DNA from: DASSBR01 sp035708085
GTDB taxonomy: Bacteria; Pseudomonadota; Gammaproteobacteria; Natronospirales; DASSBR01
DNA: 64,000 bases
NCBI GenBank assembly: GCA_035708085.1
Contig: DASSTE010000002.1
Location: 21,750-85,749 of the forward strand
Reading direction: 5' to 3'
This document shows, piece by piece, positions 15,536-23,461 of the stretch. The translations under genes and the position numbers were made by a program. The stretch's first letter is position 1, and each line of letters opens with the position of its first letter. Under the pieces are notes generated by a model. That model did no database searches, had not been told where the DNA came from, and saw only the letters and a list, made by a program, of their open reading frames with translations.

Positions 15536-16566
15536 GACTTTTCGATCCGCTGGCGAATGCGCTCAGCCCGCTCCGCCAGATCGTCGCGGCCTTCCATCCG
15601 CGCCCGCTTCGCTGCCGCCGTCAGTAGTTTAGGCGAATAGACGTATTTGCCGTTGCGCTTGACTTTGACCGGATACTTGCGCTCCTTGCCGAGCAAAAAG
15701 ACGCTCGCCGGCATCTTCTCGCGCTTCTCGCCGCCGACGTGGCCGATCTTCGAGCGCATGGTATCGCTCAAGCCGCGCGACTTGAGGAACAGGATTGTCG
15801 CCATCGGATTCTCCTGAACCAGCGCTTTCATAAGCCAGCAGTTGCCGCGCCATTCGCCTTGCAGGCTGGGCCAGTCGAACCACTCTTGCGCGTCGCTGTG
15901 CGCCACTTGAACGCGGTCGCCATCGACGGCGATGATTTCGCCGCCGCTCGGTCCTTTCTCGGTCTGCCGGTCGGAGTCGAACTCGACGCGGTCGCCCACT
16001 TGCGGCAGACGCGCGCGATTGACCGCGCTTTTGATCATCGCCGGCTTCTCGAACGTGGCGAGCGCCTTGTCCTTGAAATCCTCGAACGGCATGACCGTCA
16101 CCGGCCCCAGAAACCGCGGATCGTCGTACTGGCGCAGATAAGCGCGCTTCGCGTCGGCGAGCGTCGCGAACCCGAGCATGCACTTGTCTTCGTCGTAGGC
16201 TTTCCAGTCGCCGGCTTTCCGCTGGTGAACGATATAGACGTTCTCGGCATCCTCGTCCGGGCCGATATAGACGTCGACGTGGTCGCCGTCGACGCCCTCG
16301 GTGCGGCGGATGTAGCCGTAGGCGCAGTGCATCTTCTGGCGCCATTCATGGCCGTCGGGATCGACGCCGCTACGGACGCTGCCCTTCGGATTTTCGATGG
16401 AAATGTCCAGCCCGCGAAAGCGGATATGCTTCTTTTTGTAGTTGCCGGCTTCCGCCTGGGCCGGCGTCGGGGCTTTCAGAAACAGCATGGGCGCCTTCGC
16501 TGAATGCCCGAACGGGGCCGTGGCAGCAGAAGTGCCCTTGATCAGAGGTGTGCGGAGCGCGCCCAT
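15532..16566 (-). CDS. Polyvalent protein with inorganic pyrophosphatase-like domain
   Basis: The 344-residue protein has an MLFLKA motif near residue 27, then GNYKKKHIRFRGLDISIENP, GYIRRTEGVDGDHVDVYIG and DKCMLGF. This is the pyrophosphatase-like domain found in phage polyvalent proteins. A small beta domain (VGDRVEFDS...VQVAHSDAQEWFDW) follows. A second ATILFLKSRGLSD motif begins the C-terminal part (KIGHVGGEKREKMPASVFLLG). The internal Met before ILFLK suggests a fusion of two proteins or an internal start. It is probably injected or packaged with DNA. A TGTCGTGACG element ends 23 bases before the ATG. Confidence 0.8.
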   Translation of the reverse strand: MGALRTPLIKGTSAATAPFGHSAKAPMLFLKAPTPAQAEAGNYKKKHIRFRGLDISIENPKGSVRSGVDPDGHEWRQKMHCAYGYIRRTEGVDGDHVDVYIGPDEDAENVYIVHQRKAGDWKAYDEDKCMLGFATLADAKRAYLRQYDDPRFLGPVTVMPFEDFKDKALATFEKPAMIKSAVNRARLPQVGDRVEFDSDRQTEKGPSGGEIIAVDGDRVQVAHSDAQEWFDWPSLQGEWRGNCWLMKALVQENPMATILFLKSRGLSDTMRSKIGHVGGEKREKMPASVFLLGKERKYPVKVKRNGKYVYSPKLLTAAAKRARMEGRDDLAERAERIRQRIEKS

Positions 16567-16576
16567 GCCGTGAGCA

Positions 16577-16589
16577 TGGCGTCACGACA
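16577..16589 (-). promoter_or_regulatory. Late element copy 2 (TGTCGTGACG)
   Basis: Minus-strand TGTCGTGACGCCA, followed by TGCTCAC as at copy 3. It begins 23 bases before ATG 16566. Confidence 0.65.
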
Positions 16590-16610
16590 GGTCGGGCGCG
16601 CAAGCCTGAC

Positions 16611-17075
16611 CTAGCCGCCGTGATGCCGGTTCAGCACGCGGCCAATGTCGTCCATATCCTCGAAGGCGCTTGTGCCTGCCTGACTGCCGCCGCTATAGAC
16701 GAAATGCTCGGCCGGCCCATCGTCATAATGGAACTCGCCGACCTTCTCGCCGTTTTTCGAGACATGGTGCATGCCGTTGGGATTGCGATGGACGGTAAAG
16801 CCGTTCACTTCGGTTTTGCCGGCATCCAGCCATTCGTCATGCTTGGATCGACTCGGCGGGGCCTTCGACTGCGTCTTGGCAGCCGGACGATTATCGTCGT
16901 GCGGGCGAACGTAGGAGCCGTTCCGACGCGTATAACCCTCGATGTGCGCTTTGACCAGGTCGGCGCCATTGTCACCCTTGGCGAGCACCCGACCGCTTTC
17001 GTCGATCATTTCGAAGCCGCGAAACTGCATGCCCATATCCTGTAGCGTGGGAAGTGAGCATGATTCTGGCGTCAC
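16611..17075 (-). CDS. Small head-associated hypothetical protein (154 aa or less)
   Basis: It contains IEGYTRRNGSYVRPH (about residue 46), a motif resembling the DarB-like N-terminus (VRRNGTVVKPH), and a second small domain (VNGFTVHRNPNGMHHVSKNG). Two starts are possible: GTG 17075 overlapping the MuF stop (GTGA), or ATG 17036 preceded by ACAGGAT. The upstream DNA carries the TGTCGTGACG element. It probably accompanies packaged polyvalent proteins. Confidence 0.6.
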   Translation of the reverse strand: MTPESCSLPTLQDMGMQFRGFEMIDESGRVLAKGDNGADLVKAHIEGYTRRNGSYVRPHDDNRPAAKTQSKAPPSRSKHDEWLDAGKTEVNGFTVHRNPNGMHHVSKNGEKVGEFHYDDGPAEHFVYSGGSQAGTSAFEDMDDIGRVLNRHHGG

Positions 17076-17079
17076 GACA
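17063..17079 (-). promoter_or_regulatory. Late element copy 3 (TGTCGTGACG)
   Basis: Minus-strand TGTCGTGACGCCAGAAT, spanning the MuF stop and the following gene's GTG. Confidence 0.6.
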
Positions 17080-18271
17080 GAGCGTTGCCCTCAGATTCCT
17101 TGCCGACCTGCGCCAGTTGCTTGTCCAGCCATGCCGCGAAATCCGGATCGACGCCGTCTGGCTGGTTGGGTAATACAGACCAGCCGCCGCGGCAGTTGGG
17201 ATGCTGCGTGCCGGCCGCCGGCCACCACATTTCTTCCGGCGTACGCTCAACCAGCTCATCGCCGACGCGCTTGCGCGGGCTGGCAGAGCGGTCGACGTTC
17301 GTCTTCCCGACCCAGATGTCGCGCCAGGCTTGCTTGTCCGGATCGGCCGGATCCACGATCGTGAACACCATGCCGTCAATCTTGCGGCAAAACGCACAGG
17401 CGCCGGCGTAGGCCTCGAAGCGTTTGACGCGCGTACCGGGCGCCAGACTCGCGATAAAACCCTCGTTCGAATCGCGCGCGACCTCCGTCACTGCGACCCG
17501 CCGCCAATCCCGGTTCAGCACCGCGAATTCGTCCTGCAGCTTCGATTGCAGTGCCCACATGGACGCGGCCGGGTCATTCAGAAGCCGGCCCTGCTCGTGC
17601 GTCAGGATGATATGGTTGATGCGCGAGCGGGCGCGGTCGCCAATATCGACGATCAATTCGGCGGCACGGGCGCGGGAGAAGTCGAGAATCGCCTGTTCGC
17701 GTTCGGTGAACTTCGGAAATGTATCCAACCATTGCGGCATTGTCGTCGCGACGGCCGCGGCCTTGTCCGGCGACGTGTCGGGCGGCATGGCAGCCTCGAT
17801 CTGCCCCAGAATCTGCGCACGCACCGCCAGGTATTCGGCCTCGGAGTGGATTACGTCGTCAGGCAGGTAGCGATGCACGATCCAGTCGACCGCCATCATC
17901 CAGTCGTCGATGGTGTAGTCATCCGGCGATTTTTCCGCCAGCCGTCGACGTATTTCGTCCATTTCGTCGTCGGTGAAGCGCGTCCAGCCCAGCGCCTTGC
18001 GCAGCACGCCGCCTTTGGCGGGCGGGCCGAACGCCTCGTCGACCTTGCCGGCCAGCAGCGCGAGAATTGCCGAATGGATGCGGGACAGAATGGACAGCCC
18101 GCGACGGGTCACATCTTCCAGGTGCTCGCGGAGATACGGGTTATGGTGCTCGATCCAGAGCGCCGAATCGTTCGGCGCATCGGCGATCGCCTTGTACATC
18201 GAGTCCAGCACATGATCCGTACAGGCGCACGACAGCGACCCGATGTCCAGCAGCAGCGGGCGATTACTCAT
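17072..18271 (-). CDS. MuF-like minor head protein
   Basis: The 399-residue protein ends with the MuF C-terminal signature: CAFCRKIDG...HPNCRG (Cys pair near residue 288, HPNC near 367), where MuF proteins have conserved Cys/His. The N-terminal two thirds is helical. MuF proteins attach near the portal and may be ejected with DNA. It follows the portal/zeta segment and overlaps the upstream frame by 8 bases. Confidence 0.85.
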   Translation of the reverse strand: MSNRPLLLDIGSLSCACTDHVLDSMYKAIADAPNDSALWIEHHNPYLREHLEDVTRRGLSILSRIHSAILALLAGKVDEAFGPPAKGGVLRKALGWTRFTDDEMDEIRRRLAEKSPDDYTIDDWMMAVDWIVHRYLPDDVIHSEAEYLAVRAQILGQIEAAMPPDTSPDKAAAVATTMPQWLDTFPKFTEREQAILDFSRARAAELIVDIGDRARSRINHIILTHEQGRLLNDPAASMWALQSKLQDEFAVLNRDWRRVAVTEVARDSNEGFIASLAPGTRVKRFEAYAGACAFCRKIDGMVFTIVDPADPDKQAWRDIWVGKTNVDRSASPRKRVGDELVERTPEEMWWPAAGTQHPNCRGGWSVLPNQPDGVDPDFAAWLDKQLAQVGKESEGNALS

Positions 18272-18410
18272 CCGTCAGAAACAGCGTCAGCTGGCCCCGC
18301 TGCGCCCGCTCGCGCTCCGCGCGCGCCTCGCGCCGCAGGAAGGCCCGGTTGTCGAGATAGTCGGGTTCGGATTTGCGCAGGCGCGCGAATGGCGCCCGCA
18401 AGAGAATCAT
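18264..18410 (-). CDS. Possible separate 48-aa protein
   Basis: ATG at 18410 begins a compact frame of arginine-rich sequence ending LTLFLTDE and overlapping the MuF start by 8 bases. It is in phase with the zeta-like frame upstream, so it can equally be the C-terminus of that protein. A separate gene is favoured because the 50-aa gene between them uses another frame and has the better coding character and ribosome-binding site. Confidence 0.4.
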   Translation of the reverse strand: MILLRAPFARLRKSEPDYLDNRAFLRREARAERERAQRGQLTLFLTDE

Positions 18411-20273
18411 GGCTTTGGTCAGTCGTCCTGGGGTTGCGCCTGTTCCTCGAACTGCTTTTTGATCTCGTCCGCCTGCGCCTTGGGATAAGTCCCCGGACCG
18501 GGGCGACAATCCTCGTAATCCAGCATTTCGGGAGTGGGCTTTGTGAAGTGCTTGTCCGTCGTCATCGTCATTCCCTCCACGCCGCGATATTAACACAGGT
18601 TCGGTGCCCTTTGCCACGTTATTGTCGCGGAACGACCAGTCGTCGACCATGCCGCGCACGGCGTCGAACGATGCCTCGTTGCCGGTGTTCGCCAGCACCA
18701 CGTCCACCGGCACGTAACGGCCGGTTTTGCCGAGGAAGCGGCCCACGGCACGCTTCGCCGCCTCCTGCCGGGGCAGGTGCATGTAATGCGCCTCGGTCCG
18801 GTAGCCCGCATCCTTGAAGCGCTGCACCAGCTTGACCGCTTTCTCCTTGGTTTTCATCGTGGCGTCGTGCACCAGGTTCAGGCCCTGGTCCTGCGCCATA
18901 TCCGTCAGCAGGTCGAACAACTGCGACGATTCCTCATGCACCTGGGCCGCATTCCAGCCCTCGTACTCCGGCAGCATGCCCTTGATCTTGTCGGCGTCGA
19001 GCACGATGGCCTTGTCCGGGTCGAACACGTTGCCGTCGAACCAGCTTTTGCCCGAGCCGCCACGGCCTCCGAGGATCGTGAACGTCGGCGTTTCGCCTTC
19101 CGCCGGCCGCGCGGCAGCCACCTTCTCCGGGCTCATGAAGTGGCCGATGATTTCCTTGTGCTTTTCCAGCCGCTCCGGCGTATAGCCGTTGCCGCCCGGG
19201 TTGAAAATGTCGATCGTCTGCTCGATTTCCTTGAGCCGCTTCTGCGCCACGTCGATCTTGTCGCGCACCGCGTCCGGGAAAATGCCGATGATGTCGTCAG
19301 CGGACACGTCCGGATCATTGTTGGCTGCGTAGTAGTCGGCCGCGCTGAACTGGTCCGGCGGGACCGGTTTTTGCGGCCCCAGCACCTTGCGATGCTCGGC
19401 GATGATGGCGGCCACTTCCTTGGCCAGCGGGCTTTCTTCCTGGGCCTTGCCCTTGCCAGACTCGTCGCCGTCCTTCTTCGGCGGCTCGTCGTCGTCGGTC
19501 GCGCCGGTGTCGCTACCGTTATCGTTGCCCTTGCCGCCCCCGCCGCCGGCCGCGCCTTCGCCGCCCTTGAAGTCGGTCACAAATTTCCAGCGGATTTGAT
19601 GCTGGTTGCCGTGCTTATCCTCGACCGAGACGCCGTCCTTGCCGACGGCGACAACCTGGCCGCCGCCCTGCCCGGACGGCGTCTTGAATTCGATATGGTC
19701 GCCGGGGTCGATGTCGTGCGTGCCGTAGCCGTGCGCCGCGCCGCGCGGCTCGTCGTCCGCGCGGGTATGATCCTTCCCGGAATGGGGTTCCTCGCCGGTT
19801 TTCACCCAGTGCTTCGCATGCCGGCCGCTCTTGTCGGTGATGTCACGCAATGACAGGCCGGGCCGGTTCTTGATCGGGCCGCCTTTCAGAAACAGGATCT
19901 GCGCATCGTCGGGAATCAGCGCCTTGTGCATTGGTTCATCCTCTTTCGCTTCGTCCGGCTGCGTCACTGCGGCTTCGAGCGCCGCCGGATCGATCACTTC
20001 GCCGCCGGCGCCGATCCGGCCGGCGAGATAGCGCCGCTGACCGTCTTCGTCTTCCACCAGCGCGCCGTCTTCGCCTTGGTCGACAATGCGTACCGCGTGC
20101 TGCATGCGTTGCTTGTGGCCCAGCACGTGGCACCAGCGGACCCGGTGCTGTTGGCCCTCGCAATGCACCGTGCAGCCGTGTTCGCCGACCGCCTTGACGC
20201 AGCCGGCGCGCGGGCCGTCGGCGGACTGGAAATAGATGTGATCGCCCTTGTGGACGCCCGTCTGATCGGTCAT
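18264..20273 (-). CDS. Zeta-toxin-like polyvalent head protein
   Basis: ATG 20273 overlaps the upstream stop. In order the protein has a small beta domain (KGDHIYFQS...QHRVRW, about residues 8-45), a QILFLKGGPIK motif (about 128), a second copy of the beta domain (PGDHIEFKT...NQHQIRW), an acidic linker, and a zeta-toxin-like kinase domain with P-loop GGRGGSGKS (about residue 404) and VLDADKIKG. Zeta kinases phosphorylate UDP-N-acetylglucosamine. In phages such domains occur in head proteins. The frame stays open to 18264, but the part after about 18600 overlaps another gene and looks non-coding, so the real end is uncertain. Confidence 0.75.
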   Translation of the reverse strand: MTDQTGVHKGDHIYFQSADGPRAGCVKAVGEHGCTVHCEGQQHRVRWCHVLGHKQRMQHAVRIVDQGEDGALVEDEDGQRRYLAGRIGAGGEVIDPAALEAAVTQPDEAKEDEPMHKALIPDDAQILFLKGGPIKNRPGLSLRDITDKSGRHAKHWVKTGEEPHSGKDHTRADDEPRGAAHGYGTHDIDPGDHIEFKTPSGQGGGQVVAVGKDGVSVEDKHGNQHQIRWKFVTDFKGGEGAAGGGGGKGNDNGSDTGATDDDEPPKKDGDESGKGKAQEESPLAKEVAAIIAEHRKVLGPQKPVPPDQFSAADYYAANNDPDVSADDIIGIFPDAVRDKIDVAQKRLKEIEQTIDIFNPGGNGYTPERLEKHKEIIGHFMSPEKVAAARPAEGETPTFTILGGRGGSGKSWFDGNVFDPDKAIVLDADKIKGMLPEYEGWNAAQVHEESSQLFDLLTDMAQDQGLNLVHDATMKTKEKAVKLVQRFKDAGYRTEAHYMHLPRQEAAKRAVGRFLGKTGRYVPVDVVLANTGNEASFDAVRGMVDDWSFRDNNVAKGTEPVLISRRGGNDDDDGQALHKAHSRNAGLRGLSPRSGDLSQGAGGRDQKAVRGTGATPGRLTKAMILLRAPFARLRKSEPDYLDNRAFLRREARAERERAQRGQLTLFLTDE
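18419..18571 (-). CDS. Small acidic protein (48-50 aa) overlapping the zeta-like gene
   Basis: GGAGG precedes two in-frame ATG codons (18571 and 18565). The frame encodes MTMTTDKHFTKPTPEMLDYE and a hydrophilic tail rich in Lys, Glu and Gln, ending with TGA at 18419. Codon use is typical of this phage, while the overlapping zeta-like frame is low-complexity here. It likely lies between the true end of the zeta-like protein and the MuF gene. Function unknown. Confidence 0.55.
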   Translation of the reverse strand: MTMTTDKHFTKPTPEMLDYEDCRPGPGTYPKAQADEIKKQFEEQAQPQDD

Positions 20274-20776
20274 AGCGCGAACGCCACCAGCCATGCGCAA
20301 ATGAGCGCCGCCGCGACCTTTTCCTGTAGCGCCGTTTCCTTCGGATGCAAGACGTACACCAGCGCCACAATCGAGGGATAGCAGACGGCGAGCACGATCA
20401 TTGGCCCGCCGCGCGACGCAATCGCTTCCAGAAAGAACGCGGCGACGAAGGCCAGCCCGGCGCAAGTCAAATGCCAGCGATGCGCATGCGGGCCGATCCA
20501 GCCGGCGCAGCGATCCGTCAGCAGGGCGCCGAATACGCCGACCGTGCCTAGCGCGGCACACAGTCCGGCCCAGCCGCGTAGCTGGGTGCCGAGCACGGCC
20601 AAGGCTGCTGCCAGCGCCAGGAATCCCGCGTCTTCGATCCAGCCGTAGCGGCCGGTCAGATAGGTGCTGATCGGCTCGCTGGCATAGTCAGTGGTCGCGC
20701 GGCGCAGGACTTCCGGGGCGATACAGCAGGCGACAAACACCGCGACGGAACAAATCAGATACAGGGTCATGGTCAT
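20270..20776 (-). CDS. Multi-pass membrane protein, DUF998-like
   Basis: The 168-residue protein has about five or six hydrophobic segments with an EPISTYLTGRYGWIEDAGF loop, reminiscent of DUF998-type membrane proteins. It is joined to both neighbours by ATGA overlaps. Its position between portal-side genes and the zeta-like gene suggests a host-envelope accessory function, for example superinfection exclusion. This is inference only. Confidence 0.6.
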   Translation of the reverse strand: MTMTLYLICSVAVFVACCIAPEVLRRATTDYASEPISTYLTGRYGWIEDAGFLALAAALAVLGTQLRGWAGLCAALGTVGVFGALLTDRCAGWIGPHAHRWHLTCAGLAFVAAFFLEAIASRGGPMIVLAVCYPSIVALVYVLHPKETALQEKVAAALICAWLVAFAL

Positions 20777-21171
20777 TTCACCAGAAACACGGCCAGCCAC
20801 GCGGCGAAGCCGGAGGAAATCAGCGCAATCGCGAGCGCCGCGCCGTTATTGGCGAGCCACGTCCCGATGCTGCGCTGCAGTTTGATGTTGCCGCCGAGCC
20901 GCGAGACGGCCGTTTCCAGCACGCCGACGCGCTCGCCTTGTCGTTCGATCTTGCGGTCCTGCTGTTCGCGCAATCGCTCTAGCGCCGCGGCGGTTTCCTT
21001 GGCCGTCGCTTCGTGCAGTTTGAACAGCTGGCGAATGTCTTCCTGTGCCCGAGAGACCGATTGTTCGTTTTTCGCCAGCCGTTCCAGCGCTTCGTAAACG
21101 GCTTTCATGCCCTGCTTGACTTCGCGCAGTTCGGACAGGATCAATTCGTTTTCCAGGCTGTTGGGCGGCAT
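20773..21171 (-). CDS. Coiled-coil protein with C-terminal membrane anchor
   Basis: The 132-residue protein consists of a long charged heptad-rich helix (about residues 5-100) and one C-terminal hydrophobic segment (about 110-130). The layout resembles XhlA-type haemolysin/lysis-associated proteins. It follows the portal gene after a 4-base gap. The function is not demonstrated. Confidence 0.6.
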   Translation of the reverse strand: MPPNSLENELILSELREVKQGMKAVYEALERLAKNEQSVSRAQEDIRQLFKLHEATAKETAAALERLREQQDRKIERQGERVGVLETAVSRLGGNIKLQRSIGTWLANNGAALAIALISSGFAAWLAVFLVK

Positions 21172-21175
21172 GGTG

Positions 21176-22936
21176 TCACTCGATGCTGTAGATGGTCAGG
21201 GATTTGCCGAAGTCGCCGCCGGCATCCGGCTGGCCGAAGTCGCCGGCGGCGTTATTTCCGGGCGGCGGCTCGCCGGACTGGGCTGGTTCGCCGTCGCCGC
21301 CGCTCTCCTTGTCAGCGGGTGGGATTGGACCTGATCCCGCCCCGTCAGCAGGCGAGCCGTCCGCGGCTTCCACCTGCCCGAAGTCTTCGGTCGGCTGCTG
21401 CTGGGCCTGCTTCGCCTGCTGCCACGCGCTCATCAGCGCCGGATTGAGCGGCGCGCTACCCAGGTCCGTGCCATCGTCCTCCCACGGGTCGAGGCCGTCG
21501 CGCGCGCGCGCTTCGTCGACCGACAGCGTCAGCTTGCGCATTTCGAACTGCTTGTCGGAATCCTCCGGGTCAAGGCCGGCGAAGCGGAAGCAATACTTGT
21601 CGGAGAAGTCGCTGATGATGTAGTCGCTGATGAGCGATTCGACATAGGCCATCAGCGGGCGAAGGCCCTTGTCGCGGGAACTGGCGAGTTTTTCGGACGT
21701 GTCGCTGCCGGACACCACGGAGCGATCGGACGAAAACGATTCAAAGTTGATCTCATCCGGGCTCATCGAATAGATGGCGCAGACGATCGACGTCAAGAAC
21801 GTCATCCACTTCGAGAAATACATCTCGTTGAATTCGATGCCGAAACGCTCGAAGCTGGCCTTCGATTCCTGATCGCTCGACACCAGCACCGGGACAGTCC
21901 AGGCGTTGTTGATGCCTTTGACCTGCGCGTTCCAGTAGCGCTTGAACGCGTTCAAATCCTTGGCGTCATAGCTGCCCGACAGGTGCATGATGCCGCGCGG
22001 AATCGCGTTATCGTCGAAGCCCTTGATGTTGTAGGTCATCGCGTTCAGAAACCCGGTGACCACCCGAATCAGCAATTCGGTTTCGCCCAGACCGTAGCCG
22101 GCAAGGCGCACGTCGGTGCGCGGGTTGCGCGGCACGTAAATCAGATCATCATAACTGTAGACGGTGCGCACCCGGCTTTGCAGCACCTGCACCGCGAACA
22201 GCTCGTCGTCGCCATGATAGCCGTCTTCATCGCAGAGGCGGATCGTCGCGCCGTCGACCGCGTAAAAGCCGTCGATGCCGCGGCTCTTGTCGCGCTTCAT
22301 CTCCGTTTCGATCGGTGCCGAATCCATCGTCAGCGAGTCGCGAATGAGTTTGGCGGCGAACGCGCTGAACGCGTCGCGCTTCAACCGCTGCCGCCGCCGC
22401 GGGTTGAATTCCCAGCCGCAGTTGTTGACGAACCGGGTCAGCTGGCGAATGGATTCCCGTTCAGCATCGGTCAGTTCGTGGTCGGGATCGACATGGCGGA
22501 TTTCGAATCCCGGCATGTCGGAGGCTTCCTGCGGCCGGCAAAAACGCGTGACCTGCCGGATGCGCGTCATGATGACGGCGTTCAGGATCGGCGTCTGCTC
22601 GACCATCTGGCGTAGCGACTCGAAGCCCAGCGGGCTCGGCTTGTCGAAGTAGTCGCCGTTGGCGAACACCTGCAGATCGTCCAGGTACACCGACTGCGGC
22701 CCGCGCTGGCGCTTTTTCTGCGCGTCGGACGGAAACGGGATGATCTTGCCGCGAGCCTTGAGCATTTGCTGCTCTTCGAGGTCGGCCAGAATATGGTCGA
22801 TAACCGGCTGAATTTCCGCACTCGGCAGCAGCTGTTCGGCCAGACCGCCGGATTTGGCGAGCGCCGCCTGCGCGTCGGCGCGCTCCGCGGCGGGCGCGCG
22901 CGGATCGGCGGCGGTGTCGAGGGGCTTATCGCTCAT
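21176..22936 (-). CDS. Portal protein
   Basis: The 586-residue protein has portal features: an early dispersed region with PILNAVIMTRIRQVTRFC, a central FNAMTYNIKGFDDNAIPRG-type stem region, SPDEINF, and an acidic Gln/Gly/Pro-rich C-terminal tail. It forms the DNA entry ring of the head. ATG 22936 is preferred because it lies 24 bases after a late element copy (22951-22960); an in-frame start at 23059 would add an Ala/Arg-rich extension. It lies downstream of terminase, separated only by two opposite-strand genes. Confidence 0.85.
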   Translation of the reverse strand: MSDKPLDTAADPRAPAAERADAQAALAKSGGLAEQLLPSAEIQPVIDHILADLEEQQMLKARGKIIPFPSDAQKKRQRGPQSVYLDDLQVFANGDYFDKPSPLGFESLRQMVEQTPILNAVIMTRIRQVTRFCRPQEASDMPGFEIRHVDPDHELTDAERESIRQLTRFVNNCGWEFNPRRRQRLKRDAFSAFAAKLIRDSLTMDSAPIETEMKRDKSRGIDGFYAVDGATIRLCDEDGYHGDDELFAVQVLQSRVRTVYSYDDLIYVPRNPRTDVRLAGYGLGETELLIRVVTGFLNAMTYNIKGFDDNAIPRGIMHLSGSYDAKDLNAFKRYWNAQVKGINNAWTVPVLVSSDQESKASFERFGIEFNEMYFSKWMTFLTSIVCAIYSMSPDEINFESFSSDRSVVSGSDTSEKLASSRDKGLRPLMAYVESLISDYIISDFSDKYCFRFAGLDPEDSDKQFEMRKLTLSVDEARARDGLDPWEDDGTDLGSAPLNPALMSAWQQAKQAQQQPTEDFGQVEAADGSPADGAGSGPIPPADKESGGDGEPAQSGEPPPGNNAAGDFGQPDAGGDFGKSLTIYSIE

Positions 22937-22950
22937 GGACGCGAGAATAT

Positions 22951-22960
22951 CGTCACGACC
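22951..22960 (-). promoter_or_regulatory. Late element copy 4 (GGTCGTGACG)
   Basis: Minus-strand GGTCGTGACG, starting 24 bases before the portal ATG 22936. One mismatch to the others. Confidence 0.45.
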
Positions 22961-23114
22961 GCCGCGGGCCGCTGCAGCCGCTCGCGCCCGCTCGCGCGCC
23001 GTTCGTCCGTCGGGCATGGGCGACAGGTGAAAAATTGGTAAAGTGGCCCGCGGCGCCACCCAGCGCCATTTCCTTCATTGCGCGGCTTGTCCGCATTACT
23101 ACAGGGGAACCACT

Positions 23115-23366
23115 TTGCAAGTTTCGACTCTTCTCAACAAAGCCAACCAAACACCGAAATACGACACACTGCGGGTCGCCGACGACGACATCGTAGTCGT
23201 GCGCTACCGCAAGCTGCCGAGCCGCGCTGGCATGGAGGGCGCCGCCCGCATCGCGCGGCGGCTGTTCCCGCGCAACAAGGTGCTGATCCTCGACGACGAC
23301 ACTCATATCGAGACGCTGTCGCCCGAGGCGCTGCGCGCGATGGGGCTCAAGCGCATCGGCCACTAG
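23115..23366 (+). CDS. Small conserved protein on a + strand island (83 aa)
   Basis: TTG at 23115 is preceded by AGGGGA at good spacing. The product (LRVADDDIVVVRYRKLPSRA onward) is an alpha/beta fold without a catalytic motif; VLILDDDTHIETLSPEALRAMG is the clearest segment. It is oriented against the late operon between terminase and portal, as expected of a separately expressed moron. Function unknown. Confidence 0.6.
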   Translation: MQVSTLLNKANQTPKYDTLRVADDDIVVVRYRKLPSRAGMEGAARIARRLFPRNKVLILDDDTHIETLSPEALRAMGLKRIGH

Positions 23367-23379
23367 CGTTCTTTTTTTT

Positions 23380-23416
23380 GGCCCGGATCAAGGCCATACG
23401 TGGCCTTATTCGGGCC
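23380..23416. other. Long hairpin between the two plus-strand genes
   Basis: GGCCCG-GATC-AAGGCCA-TACG-TGGCCTT-ATT-CGGGCC, with a T8 tract before it (23372-23379). It is not a canonical terminator in either direction because no T run follows the stem. It may act as an RNA structure that separates these genes. Confidence 0.5.
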
Positions 23417-23461
23417 GTCACTGCTTTGATAATGAAGCGGCATCCCAGAATAAGGACAACC

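Noticed and set aside
17201..18817. A 538-codon plus-strand open frame
   Set aside because: It is antisense to the MuF-like and zeta-like genes, with low-complexity, His/Arg/Val-rich sequence and no motif.
23372..23416. Intrinsic terminator at the hairpin near 23.4 kb
   Set aside because: The T tract precedes the stem on the plus strand and becomes an A tract on the minus strand, so it does not fit a normal terminator.
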